The position numbers and the translations under genes are program-made. A stretch of 64,000 bases of DNA from the NCBI GenBank assembly GCA_947500005.1, contig CANMQJ010000012.1, forward strand, positions 1-64,000, given 5' to 3'. Under the pieces are notes generated by a model. The model ran no database searches. It was not told the origin of the DNA and saw nothing but the letters and a program-made list of their open reading frames with translations. Positions 44,414 to 53,099 of this stretch are shown here, piece by piece (position 1 is the stretch's first letter; each line of letters begins with the position of its first letter). The DNA comes from an uncultured Paracoccaceae bacterium (lineage in GTDB: Bacteria > Pseudomonadota > Alphaproteobacteria > Rhodobacterales > Rhodobacteraceae).

Positions 44414-45872
44414 ACCGGCAGCCATGTGTCGTTTTTCGACAATACGTGCTCTTGCTGCGGGGCGCGCCAAGCAGGCGGTTCAGATTGTTGCCTTGTCTTG
44501 CGTTACTGTCATCACGGCCTCGCATGGCGCAGCGCAAGACGAGCCTCTCGCGTTCACCGAACGGCTCTCCCAAACGATCTCCCGCCGGATGGCGAGCGAT
44601 GACGTTGCCGGCCTCGTGGTGGTGCTTCTGGAGGACGGCGCGTCGGTGTGGACGCGTGCTTTCGGCGTGGCGGACCCGGCCACTGGAAGGGCGATGACCG
44701 AGGATGCACTGTTTCGGGTCGAGTCCATTGCCAAGCCCGTCACGGCCTGGGGCACGATGCGGCTTGCCCAAAACGGGCAGTTCGACCTCGATGCACCGGT
44801 GATCGATTGCCTGACAGGTTGGCACCTGCCCATCGGGCTGCCGGCGATCACGGCGCGCCAGCTTCTCTCGCATACTGCCGGGACCGGCCTCGGCGATTAT
44901 TCGGAGCGGTATCCGCCGGATGCGAAGCTGCCAGACCTGGAGACGCATCTCGCCGAAGACTTCACAATGGTTGCCCCGCCGGGCACGCACTTTGCCTATT
45001 CCGATACCGGCTTCAACCTGCTGGAACTTATGATCGAGACCTGTACCGGAGAGGATTTCGCGGCCCTCATGGACCGGGATCTGTTCGCGCCGCTTGGCAT
45101 GGAAGGCGCCAGCTTCGACTGGACCGGCGCGGAGATGCCAGTGGGCCACGATCTGCGTGGCTGCCCCGTCGCACCCTACGTCTATCCGGGCCGTGCCTCG
45201 GGCGGGCTGCACGCGACCGCCCATGACATCGCACGCTTCGTCGCGGCGGGGATGGTCGGTTCCGCTCAGGACGTTCTCTCGGAGGGCGCGGTGGCAGACC
45301 TGCATCGTCCGGTCGTCGAGGTCGACGACCTGTTCGGCTTCGCCGCTGACGGCTACGGGCTGGGACATTTCACCGAGACACTTTCGGACGGGCGTGCTGC
45401 GGTCTGGCATGGCGGACAGGGATACGGCTGGATGAGCCACCTTCACATGGTGCCGCAGAGCGGGGACGGCATCGTGATCCTGTCGAACAGTCAGCGGGCC
45501 TGGCCCCTGTTCGCCGCGATCCTGCGGGACTGGTCCGACCGCCTGGGGGTCGCGCCCGTGGGCATGACGCACGTGCTCTTGGCCGAAACGGCGGCACGCG
45601 TCGTTATCGTCATACTCTGGATCGTGGCGGTGGCCGCAGTCGGGTTGGTGCTCCTTCGTGACGATCCCGCCAAAGGGTTCGTCAGGATCTGCGCTGGTGG
45701 GGTCTCTGCGGCGCTCATCCTTTGGCCCCTCTGGGCGGCGACGCAGGACTATCTGTTCCTCTTTTCGATCCTGCCCGGTCTGTGGAAGTGGCTCGGCATC
45801 GCCTCTGTTGCTGCGGGGCTCGGCCTGGCCTGGACAGCGCTGAGGCCGGGGTCCGGCGCAAGCGCCGGCTGA
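44406..45872 (+). CDS. Beta-lactamase-fold serine hydrolase with C-terminal membrane segments
   Basis: A 488-aa protein (using ATG 44406; ATG 44424 also possible): signal peptide ending near ASHGAA, a class C beta-lactamase-like domain with SxxK in RVESIAKPV, a YSDTGFN second motif (Asp where lactamases have Asn) and WHGGQGYG as the third motif. Four hydrophobic C-terminal segments follow after residue 385. This layout resembles penicillin-binding-protein-like envelope hydrolases. The ribosome site is weak and the start overlaps the MDR fragment. Confidence 0.82.
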   Translation: MGKPAAMCRFSTIRALAAGRAKQAVQIVALSCVTVITASHGAAQDEPLAFTERLSQTISRRMASDDVAGLVVVLLEDGASVWTRAFGVADPATGRAMTEDALFRVESIAKPVTAWGTMRLAQNGQFDLDAPVIDCLTGWHLPIGLPAITARQLLSHTAGTGLGDYSERYPPDAKLPDLETHLAEDFTMVAPPGTHFAYSDTGFNLLELMIETCTGEDFAALMDRDLFAPLGMEGASFDWTGAEMPVGHDLRGCPVAPYVYPGRASGGLHATAHDIARFVAAGMVGSAQDVLSEGAVADLHRPVVEVDDLFGFAADGYGLGHFTETLSDGRAAVWHGGQGYGWMSHLHMVPQSGDGIVILSNSQRAWPLFAAILRDWSDRLGVAPVGMTHVLLAETAARVVIVILWIVAVAAVGLVLLRDDPAKGFVRICAGGVSAALILWPLWAATQDYLFLFSILPGLWKWLGIASVAAGLGLAWTALRPGSGASAG

Positions 45873-46179
45873 GCCGGGCCTATGCGTTCAACAGACCACG
45901 TCATTCTTGTTCCGGTCGGCCAAGCTGACGGCCATGACGACGGCAAGGAGGCGTGCCACCAAGAAGTTCGTCGATAGCGAGGGCGGCAAGAACAAGAACC
46001 GCGTCAGAAGGGATGGCAAAGCCCCGGAGCCTGAACGCAGCACGTCAGCGGTGAAACCTGGCGAGCAACTGCCCGAGGTCTTCCGGCCCGCCGATAGCGG
46101 CATCGCTGCCAGTGAGGATCGCCGCGCCTCAAGCGCCCCCCGACAGAAGAAAAGTCAACGCGACATAGGCGGCAACCTG
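45873..46179. other. Intergenic region, no supported gene
   Basis: Lies between two convergent genes. Frames on both strands are broken or lack starts; on the minus strand short coding-like pieces are interrupted by stops, so decayed sequence is possible. No terminator with a T tract was seen. Confidence 0.4.
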
Positions 46180-47142
46180 TCATTCGACTCGGCCGGTCAG
46201 TCTGTCACCCCTTACGAGATACCGGCCTTCGATGCGAAGAGCCAGAGGCTCACCCGAGACCGGCGGCGCCCCTTCGGCCGCGGGGCGCTGCGCATGGATG
46301 TGCAGGTGCGGCTCCGTGCTGGCGCCGGAATTGCCGACCTCGCCCAAATGGTCTCCTTCGGCGACGATGTCCCCCGGTGCGAGGCTCACGCTTGCATTGC
46401 GCATATGGGCAAAGACGATCTCGGCTTCACCGCAACGCAGAATGACATGGTTGCCGAGGCGATTGACCGGATCCTGTTCCGGCACCTGGAAATCCGGCAT
46501 GCTGCCCTCTGCCGCGACGACCGTTCCCGCACAAGGCGCGCGAAGCTCCGCGCCGAAGATCGCATAGGCCGACGGATCGGCCGGCTGCCATCCGTCGGCG
46601 CGCAGGCCGAAGGGTCCGACGCCGAAGAAATCGAGCGCGTAGGATTGACCGCGCCAGGAGCGGAATCTCTCGACGCTGGAATCCAACGTCTTCAAGTGGG
46701 CGTTCACGACAGCGTTGGACCCGCCGTTCCCGACAAGATATCGGCCAGGGCCGAACGGGTTGGCGATATCGACGACCTCGACCGGTGGCAGGCTGCGCCC
46801 CATCAGCGCCCGTGTCCCGAACCACCCGCCGACGGCGCATAGCAGCACCGCCAGCGCGAGCCCCGTCCATCCCCATGCGATCCCGGGCCAGAGCGGCAGG
46901 TCGCCTCGGCGCAGACCCACTGTTCGGAAGACAACGATGCCTAGCCAGAGGGCTCCGTATAGCCATGGCAGCCACCAGACCGGCACCGCCCATTGCGCGA
47001 TCCGCGCCAGCGCGAACAGCATCGCCCCCGTGCCTGCCGCCTGAAGAATGAACCCCGCGCCGTTTCTAGCCGGCAGGAAGAACAGCCATGCGAGCAATGC
47101 CAGCGGAAGCAGGACCTGGAAGCCGATGACCATGGCCGTCAT
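46180..47142 (-). CDS. M23 family metallopeptidase with N-terminal membrane domain
   Basis: A 320-aa protein: three or four hydrophobic segments in the first about 115 residues, then a LytM/M23 domain. The C-terminal zinc motif is clear (GNSGASTEPHLHIHAQ, HLH), and the Asp ligand is in SYALDFF, but the usual His of the HxxxD pair is not obvious there (QSYALD), so activity is uncertain. Peptidoglycan cross-link hydrolysis is the family role. Its start overlaps the upstream gene (ATGA at 47139-47142). Confidence 0.83.
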   Translation of the reverse strand: MTAMVIGFQVLLPLALLAWLFFLPARNGAGFILQAAGTGAMLFALARIAQWAVPVWWLPWLYGALWLGIVVFRTVGLRRGDLPLWPGIAWGWTGLALAVLLCAVGGWFGTRALMGRSLPPVEVVDIANPFGPGRYLVGNGGSNAVVNAHLKTLDSSVERFRSWRGQSYALDFFGVGPFGLRADGWQPADPSAYAIFGAELRAPCAGTVVAAEGSMPDFQVPEQDPVNRLGNHVILRCGEAEIVFAHMRNASVSLAPGDIVAEGDHLGEVGNSGASTEPHLHIHAQRPAAEGAPPVSGEPLALRIEGRYLVRGDRLTGRVE

Positions 47143-47978
47143 GGCCGCGCTCCGGAGAAGCGGATCTCGGTGACATCGGCGATGAAGAACGGAAAATAGT
47201 CATCGGTCCCGAACATGTTGCCCGCCTCGGCGTGGAACGGCAGGCGATATCCCCCGACCTCGCGGAAATCGGACACCACCGCACCGAAGGGCTGCAAGCG
47301 GTAGGTTTTCTCCGGGTTGGCGTTTGTCCATCGTTCGAAAGATACGACTTCCGTACGGCCTTCGGCATCCACGGTCACGTCGACCTCCTGGCTCAGTTCT
47401 CCGCGTCGGATCGTGACGCGGGCTGTGTTGTCATCCACCTGTGTCCAGATGACTCCTGGTCCGGGCAGCACCGCCGCGGGAGACCAGATCACCGCCTCGG
47501 ACACGTAACGACCGAAGGCGGAGCGGGCGTGGTCGGGATCGCCCCCGGCGCGGGCGACCGGGATCAGGCCGAAGATCCGGAACCGCGTCCAGAGGCCAGA
47601 GTCCGACCCCGCGACCGGCATGCCGCCGTGGGTTTTCATGGCCCAGACGAATCCCTCCGGAGCGGCGAGCACCTGGCGCGCTTCCATCGGCTGGTAGCGC
47701 GGGGCGTCCTTGGTCCCGAGGCTGAACTGCCCCGTCATCTCGATCTCGACGATCGGAAGGAGCGGCGTGCCCGGACGGATGGCATAATTGAAGTAACGGC
47801 GCGCGGGCTCGGGCAGGTCCGCCACCATCGCTTCATCAAAGACCCGCGGATCGTCCGGCCGGAGCGCCGCGAGTCGGCCCCACTCCGCGCGATCCGCCCG
47901 CCGATCTAAAAAAGCAAGGACAGCCAACCCCAGAAGGACGATCACCAGGACGATCAGGATCGCGAAGAGAATTTTCAT
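47139..47978 (-). CDS. DUF6544-like membrane-anchored protein
   Basis: A 279-aa protein with one N-terminal transmembrane segment (LFAILIVLVIVLLGLAVLAFL) and a beta-rich extracytoplasmic body starting LPEPARRYFNYAI, a pattern of the DUF6544 (DUF6920) family of unknown function; the family name is from memory and moderately sure. GAGGGGCC precedes ATG 47978. Coupled to the M23 peptidase, so a role in the envelope is likely. Confidence 0.68.
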   Translation of the reverse strand: MKILFAILIVLVIVLLGLAVLAFLDRRADRAEWGRLAALRPDDPRVFDEAMVADLPEPARRYFNYAIRPGTPLLPIVEIEMTGQFSLGTKDAPRYQPMEARQVLAAPEGFVWAMKTHGGMPVAGSDSGLWTRFRIFGLIPVARAGGDPDHARSAFGRYVSEAVIWSPAAVLPGPGVIWTQVDDNTARVTIRRGELSQEVDVTVDAEGRTEVVSFERWTNANPEKTYRLQPFGAVVSDFREVGGYRLPFHAEAGNMFGTDDYFPFFIADVTEIRFSGARP

Positions 47979-48636
47979 TGTGGCCCCTCGGTCAGGTATC
48001 GTGCTTGGCGCTACCGCGCTGGCGTCTTCGGAACGATGACTCAGATCAATTCGGGAAAGCCTGAAAGCGCCCCTGTCATGTTCGAACGCGGTCAGTGACC
48101 CGCTGCCGTGTTCCTTCGCGTTGGGCCCTGCCAAACAAGGATGTGCACCAACCTATGCATCTTCATAGACCTGCCCCGAACTGAGGCTCACGAAAGCGCA
48201 AAATCCGAAAAGGCGGAACTTCTCGTCGCTCACTACGACGCTTTCCTATCACAGCCCTACCCTTCCACCATGCCGGGTCTGCCCGTTTGGGACCAGGCAA
48301 TTTCCTTGTTTCGTTGACTGCTTGATACACGGAAGACCCGAAGAAACGGTCTCGAAAACATTTGACCCTTCACGGGGGACCAGGGGTCAAATCCCTGCCT
48401 CACCGCGATTTTCTTGGTAAAACAGGCCATGCGGCCCTGCCGGCTGATTCAGATGCACGGCTTAGGGGGGGCGGGAACATAACCAGCTGATCTGTAATAC
48501 TTTCTAGACCGCTCCCCGATGCTCGTGTCGAAGACGGCGCGCCGATGCTGCCGGATGGATCGGGGGTCTTGACCCTCGATGCGTCGTCTGCGGCTGTCGC
48601 CATGCTTTCTTTGAAGGTGCAGGCGTTATGCTCGGT
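47979..48636. other. Right island boundary region
   Basis: No confident gene in 660 bp. A plus-strand frame ending at 48317 has some protein-like composition (LLVAHYDAFLSQPYPSTMPGLP) but no recognisable start or family. The tRNA-Ser 3' copy at 48347-48408 is the main feature. Downstream to 48636 nothing is supported. Confidence 0.45.
48347..48408 (+). repeat. attR-like site: imperfect copy of tRNA-Ser 3' end
   Basis: Same orientation as tRNA-Ser and 53 of 62 identical without gaps, including the anticodon loop CTCGAAA and the variable arm. It lacks the 5' half and has changes in T arm and CCA (CGA), so it is not a functional tRNA. Confidence 0.65.
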
Positions 48637-50298
48637 TCACGCCTCGTAGGTTACGCGTCCGCCCATGATCGTCATTCGGGCGCGCGCCTGATCTAGGCTT
48701 TCGGGTTCCATCGCAACCAGGTCATGGCTCATGATGGCAACATCCGCCATCATGCCCGGCACGAGCCGCCCCTTGCGCTTCTCGTTGAACTCAACCCAGG
48801 CATTGTCGGCAGTATATGACTTCAGCGTATCCATCAGGCTCTGCCTCTGATCCCGCCAGGGTGAAGGCATGCTGACCGGCGCAACCGCCGCCTTGACCGA
48901 GGGCATAACGTCCACAGGAATCACCGGCCAATCCGTCGAGAACACGACGCGTGCTCCGGAGGCGCGAATGTCCTGCCAGGCATATGCGGTGGGGATCTGG
49001 TGGTCATGCAGCATCCGGCCGACCCCCTCGGACGGAAAGAACCCACCAAAAGGCGCATGTCCCGGCTGGATCGAGGCCACGACCCCGAGTTCGGCGAAAC
49101 GCGGCAGATCGTCCGGATGCAACACTTCGATATGCTCAACCCGATGGCGGCTGTCGCGGCGGCCGTTTGCGCGGATCGCCGCCTCGTATCCGTCCAGGGT
49201 CTGCCGTATCGCGAGATCACCGATCGCGTGGACGGCGATCTGGAACCCATGCGCATCGGCCGTCACGCAGGCATCGATGAAATGGTCGCGGTCGAACACG
49301 GCGTCGCCGATGGTTTCCAGCCCTGGATAAGGCTGCAACATCAGGGCTGTGGAGCTTTCGACCACGCCGTCAGCGAACATCTTGACCCGGTTGCACCAGA
49401 CCCGATCCGAGGCATATTGGCGGCGCATCTCTTCCGCCTCGGCGAACCGGTCAAGCGCATCATAACTCTTGAAGTGAAACGGGACCTCGGTACGGCAGAG
49501 CAGGTCTCCTGCCTCGTCGATCTCCTGCAAAAGCTCGAGCGTATAGAAATTGCCGTCCATGTTGTGCAGGCCGGTGATGCCATGGCTGGCGCAGTGCTGC
49601 AATCCGCGACGGATGGCATCGCGATCCATCGCGCGTTCGGCGGCGGTGGCCGGTGGAACCGGATCCGCCCCGGTCACCAGACCCATCAGGTCGCGCCCCC
49701 CGTGACGCGTGAGCGCAAGGATCGGCGCGTAGGCGCCCGGTTCGCGCAACTCGCCGCTCGCCTTGCCGTCGGATCCCATGACGATCTCGGCGCCTTGATC
49801 GACGTCTCCGCCATTCTGCAGCCCCGCCATTTCCAGAGCGCGGGTATTGGCCCAGATCGTGTGATGATCGGGTGCGAACATCGCAAAGGGACGATCTGGC
49901 ATCACCTTGTCCAGATCATGCCGGGTGACCAGCGCACCCGTTCCCAGGATCATGTAGTCGGCCTGAACGGCGAACACGATACGGTCATCGCGGCATTGAT
50001 CGGCCCAGGCCCTGACCTCCCTCGTCAAAGCGTCGATGCCTTGAACCCCGTGCAGATCGAGATATCCAAGCTCGACAGACCCGCCGAACAGGTGGACATG
50101 GCTGTCGATGAAGCCCGGCAGAACCGTTGCCCCACCCGCATCGACAATCCGGGTATGCGGACCGGCCATGCCACGGATCTCGTCGGTTTCTCCCACCGCC
50201 AGAATCGTGCCGCCGCCAATGGCAAGGGCAGAGGCCACCGGGCGCGCGTCGTCGAAAGTGATCAGGCGCCCGTTCAGGATGACGAGATCAGGGGTCAT
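48637..50298 (-). CDS. YtcJ-type amidohydrolase (amidohydrolase family 3)
   Basis: A 553-aa metal-dependent hydrolase. The N-terminal urease-like segment is followed by the metal motif GFIDSHVHLFGG near residue 62; later come HAIGDLAIRQTLD, HRVEHIEVL and FSTDWPV, all typical of the N-substituted formamide deformylase/YtcJ group. ATG 50298 follows GGAG. It lies after a polyamine-type transporter and may hydrolyse an imported amide. A hairpin terminator separates the two, so expression may be lower. Confidence 0.87.
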   Translation of the reverse strand: MTPDLVILNGRLITFDDARPVASALAIGGGTILAVGETDEIRGMAGPHTRIVDAGGATVLPGFIDSHVHLFGGSVELGYLDLHGVQGIDALTREVRAWADQCRDDRIVFAVQADYMILGTGALVTRHDLDKVMPDRPFAMFAPDHHTIWANTRALEMAGLQNGGDVDQGAEIVMGSDGKASGELREPGAYAPILALTRHGGRDLMGLVTGADPVPPATAAERAMDRDAIRRGLQHCASHGITGLHNMDGNFYTLELLQEIDEAGDLLCRTEVPFHFKSYDALDRFAEAEEMRRQYASDRVWCNRVKMFADGVVESSTALMLQPYPGLETIGDAVFDRDHFIDACVTADAHGFQIAVHAIGDLAIRQTLDGYEAAIRANGRRDSRHRVEHIEVLHPDDLPRFAELGVVASIQPGHAPFGGFFPSEGVGRMLHDHQIPTAYAWQDIRASGARVVFSTDWPVIPVDVMPSVKAAVAPVSMPSPWRDQRQSLMDTLKSYTADNAWVEFNEKRKGRLVPGMMADVAIMSHDLVAMEPESLDQARARMTIMGGRVTYEA

Positions 50299-50322
50299 TG
50301 GTATTTCTCCGGGATTGAAAGA

Positions 50323-50340
50323 GCGGGCCCGAAGGCCCGC
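50323..50340 (-). terminator. Hairpin terminator between binding protein and amidohydrolase genes
   Basis: On the minus strand a 7-bp stem GCGGGCC/GGCCCGC closes a TTCG tetraloop and is followed by TCTTTC. It lies 9 bp after the binding-protein stop and could act as a partial terminator. Confidence 0.55.
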
Positions 50341-50348
50341 CCGAACAC

Positions 50349-51374
50349 TTATTTCTGAAGCTCTGTCCAGATCGCGGTATAGATCTTCTGCGCTTCCGGC
50401 GGACAGGTCTTGGAGACCTTGCCTGCGGCCTTCAACTCGTCCGGCACCACGACCTCGGGCGCACTGGCCATCACAGGGTCGAGATACTGTTCCGACCCCT
50501 TGATGCCGTTGGCATAGCGCGCGAAGTTAGACAGCATCGCCGCGTTCTCGGGATCCATGATGAAGTTCAGGAACTGCTTGGCGTTCTCGACGTTCTGCGC
50601 ATCGGCAAGGATCGCGGCATTGTCCATCCAGACCGGGTAGCCGGTGACGGGATAGCCGAAGGCGATATCCTCGTTCTCGAGACGGGCGCGCAGGCTGGCG
50701 CCGTTCCAGTTCACCCCGGCCGAAAGGTCGCCCTTGGCGTATTTCTCGATATTGCCGTAATCCATCGACAGCCAATGCTGCTTGGCCTCGACGAGCTTGT
50801 CTCGGACCTTCTTCAGGACCTCCTTGTCCGTGGTGCACTGGTCGCCGCCCATGTAATAGATGGTGGTGGACATCACATCCATCATCTCGGGCACCACGTT
50901 GATCTTGCCCTTCAACTCGTCGGGCGGGTCGAGAATGATTGCAGCAGTGTTGATATCGCCGTCATAGACGCTGGTATTGACGGTCATGCCCACGGTGCCC
51001 CACTGCCAGGGAACGGTATAATTGCGGCCGGGATCGAACTCGACATCGACCCAGACGGGATCCATGTTCTTGAAGTTCTCCATCTCGTTGGGCTTCGATT
51101 CCATCAAGAGACCTTCGCTTATGAAGATCGGGACGTAAGTCCCTGATGGAACGACTATATCGAAACCGTGACCGCCCGCCTTGATCTTGGCAAGCGCGGT
51201 GTCGTTGCTGTCGTAGTCGGTGATCGTGACGTCGATCCCGTATTCCTTCTCGAACTTCTCGATCATCTCGGGGCTCGTGTAGTTGCCCCAGTTGTAGATG
51301 TTGAGTTCACCTTCGGCGAACGCCGGGGCGGCGGTCGCGGCAGCCAGTGCTGCCAATGTAACCTTGAGTTTCAT
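50349..51374 (-). CDS. Polyamine-type ABC transporter substrate-binding protein (PotD/PotF-like)
   Basis: A 341-aa periplasmic binding protein: signal peptide ending TAAPAFA (about residue 20), then ELNIYNWGNYTSPEMIEKFEKEYGI, the hallmark of PotD/PotF. DIVVPSG and PWQWGTVGMTVN motifs are present. GGAGGG precedes ATG 51374. It is the last transporter gene of system A (ATPase, two permeases, binding protein in order 54173 to 50349). Exact ligand (spermidine, putrescine or related) unresolved. Confidence 0.92.
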   Translation of the reverse strand: MKLKVTLAALAAATAAPAFAEGELNIYNWGNYTSPEMIEKFEKEYGIDVTITDYDSNDTALAKIKAGGHGFDIVVPSGTYVPIFISEGLLMESKPNEMENFKNMDPVWVDVEFDPGRNYTVPWQWGTVGMTVNTSVYDGDINTAAIILDPPDELKGKINVVPEMMDVMSTTIYYMGGDQCTTDKEVLKKVRDKLVEAKQHWLSMDYGNIEKYAKGDLSAGVNWNGASLRARLENEDIAFGYPVTGYPVWMDNAAILADAQNVENAKQFLNFIMDPENAAMLSNFARYANGIKGSEQYLDPVMASAPEVVVPDELKAAGKVSKTCPPEAQKIYTAIWTELQK

Positions 51375-51375
51375 G

Positions 51376-52191
51376 TTACCCTCCTGTCGGTTGCTTTTTG
51401 GTCCGGCTGAGAAAATAGAACGCCACCACCATCACGACCGAGATGGCCAGCAGGACCGTGGAAATCGCGTTCACCTCGGGCGTCACGACGCGACGCATCT
51501 GTCCGAGCATGTAGGTGGGCAAGGTGTCCTGCCCGGCCGATTTGACGAATTCGGTAATTACGACGTCATCAAGCGAGATGACGAAGGCCAGCATGGCCCC
51601 TGCAAGGATACCGGGCCAAAGTTGCGGCAGGGTGATCCGACGGAACACGCGCCACGGTGTGCCGTAAAGATCCATCGCCGCCTGCTCCAGGCTGAGATCC
51701 ATGCCCTGCAACCTCGCGCGGATGGGCATGTAGGCGAAGGGCAGGCAAAAGGCGGAATGGGCAAGGATCAGGTAACCCAGTCCGGTATACCCGGTCTGGA
51801 CCTTGATCATGGCGAAAAAGATCAGCAGCGCAACCGCGGTGACGATTTCGGGCACCATGAGAGGCTGGTTGATCATCGCGAACACGAATGTGTAGCCGCG
51901 AAACCGCTCCTGCCGCGTGGTGGCAAGCGCGGCCAGAACCGCGCAGGTGGTCGCGATCAGCGCCGCCCAGAAGGCGATGACAAGCGAGCGGACAGTGGCG
52001 GCCTGAACCTGCTCGTTGTCCCAGGCGCTGACATACCAGCGCCAGCTGAAGCCTTCCCAAATGGCGATGCTGTCGCCCTGGTTGAAGGAATAGACAACCA
52101 GCAGAACGATCGGCAGGTAAAGCACCACGAAGCACAGTCCCGCCATGGTGGCAAAGCCGGTCTGCCGGTGCACTTCGAAGGGTTTAGCCAT
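51376..52191 (-). CDS. Polyamine-type ABC transporter permease (PotC/PotI-like)
   Basis: A 271-aa inner-membrane permease with six hydrophobic segments and the EAA loop (EQAAMDLYGTPWRVFRRITLPQLWP). ATG 52191 has AGGAGGGACG upstream, whereas the ATG at 52218 would lengthen the overlap with the previous permease. The final overlap is 8 bp, so translation is coupled. Ends one base before the binding-protein gene. Confidence 0.91.
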   Translation of the reverse strand: MAKPFEVHRQTGFATMAGLCFVVLYLPIVLLVVYSFNQGDSIAIWEGFSWRWYVSAWDNEQVQAATVRSLVIAFWAALIATTCAVLAALATTRQERFRGYTFVFAMINQPLMVPEIVTAVALLIFFAMIKVQTGYTGLGYLILAHSAFCLPFAYMPIRARLQGMDLSLEQAAMDLYGTPWRVFRRITLPQLWPGILAGAMLAFVISLDDVVITEFVKSAGQDTLPTYMLGQMRRVVTPEVNAISTVLLAISVVMVVAFYFLSRTKKQPTGG

Positions 52192-53095
52192 GGCGTCCCT
52201 CCTCTCCGCCCGCCGCACGCACGTAGAACAGCAGGGCCACCATCACGATGGCCAGCAACGTCAGTGATAGCGCGGCTCCCAGCGGCCAGTTGCGGCCTTG
52301 TCCGAATTGCAGCTCGATCAGGTTGCCCAGCATCAACTGTTTGCCGCCGCCAAGCACCCGCGGCGTGACATAGGCACCGAGACTGGGCACGAAAACCAGG
52401 ATCGACCCCGCAATCACTCCCGGCTTGGCCAGAGGAAAGATCACCTTGCGCAACACGCGCCAGCGCGTCGCGTACAGGTCGTAACCCGCCTCGACCAGGC
52501 TGAAATCCAGACGCTCCAGCGAGGCGTAGATGGGCAAGACCATGAGCGGCAAGTAAACATAGGCCATCCCCAGAAGGATGGCGAATTCGGTGAACAGCAT
52601 CTGGATCGGTTCGTCGATCACGCCCATCGTGATCAGGAGCGTGTTCACGGTCCCCTCGTTGCGGATCAACTCGGCAATGGCGAAGGTTCGGATCAACAGG
52701 TTCGTCCAGAATGGGATGATGATGAGCAGCATCCACAGGTCGCGCTTTTCCTTCGGCCGCGTCGCGATGAAATAGGCAGTGGGAAAACCAAAGATGAAGG
52801 CCAGCGCAGCGGTCATCAGCGACAGCTTGACCGACCGCCAGAAGATGGAGAGATGCGCATCCGCAAGGCTCAGTTCGTCGGTGAAGAAGTCACGCTCGAA
52901 CACGACCGAGAACCAGCCCTGTGCGGAAGGCTCCCATAAGACGCCCCCGTAATCGCCGGGTGTGAGGAAGGAATAGATAAGAACAATCAGCAGCGGCCCC
53001 GAGGCGGCAAATACCAGCACCGTAAGCGCCGGAACCAGCAGCAGCCAGCGGGCGCGGGCCTGTCGTCGGGCGGTCACGGGGGCGACATCGGTCAT
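52184..53095 (-). CDS. Polyamine-type ABC transporter permease (PotB/PotH-like)
   Basis: A 303-aa permease with an N-terminal cytoplasmic arm, six hydrophobic segments and the EAA loop (VEAGYDLYATRWRVLRKVIFPLAKPG). The SFWTNLLIRTFA-type PotB signature appears as IPFWTNLLIRTFA. It follows the ATPase by 4 bp in system A. Confidence 0.92.
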   Translation of the reverse strand: MTDVAPVTARRQARARWLLLVPALTVLVFAASGPLLIVLIYSFLTPGDYGGVLWEPSAQGWFSVVFERDFFTDELSLADAHLSIFWRSVKLSLMTAALAFIFGFPTAYFIATRPKEKRDLWMLLIIIPFWTNLLIRTFAIAELIRNEGTVNTLLITMGVIDEPIQMLFTEFAILLGMAYVYLPLMVLPIYASLERLDFSLVEAGYDLYATRWRVLRKVIFPLAKPGVIAGSILVFVPSLGAYVTPRVLGGGKQLMLGNLIELQFGQGRNWPLGAALSLTLLAIVMVALLFYVRAAGGEEGRHG

Positions 53096-53099
53096 GGTG

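Larger units (their letters stand above)
33070..48408. mobile_element. Candidate degenerate tRNA-Ser genomic island
   Basis: The 15.3-kb stretch between the intact tRNA-Ser and its same-direction imperfect 3' copy holds accessory genes and several gene fragments, and interrupts a housekeeping region. No integrase or transposase was recognised and the right repeat has nine substitutions, so if it is an island it is old and probably immobile. The call rests on the repeat and on the contents. Confidence 0.45.

Noticed and set aside
45907..46842. 311-codon plus-strand ORF opposite the M23 peptidase gene
   Set aside because: Most of it is antisense to a gene with clear zinc motifs; the remaining 5' part has no family or ribosome site.
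48347..48408. A second functional tRNA-Ser
   Set aside because: The 5' half is absent, the T arm pairing is damaged and CCA is CGA.
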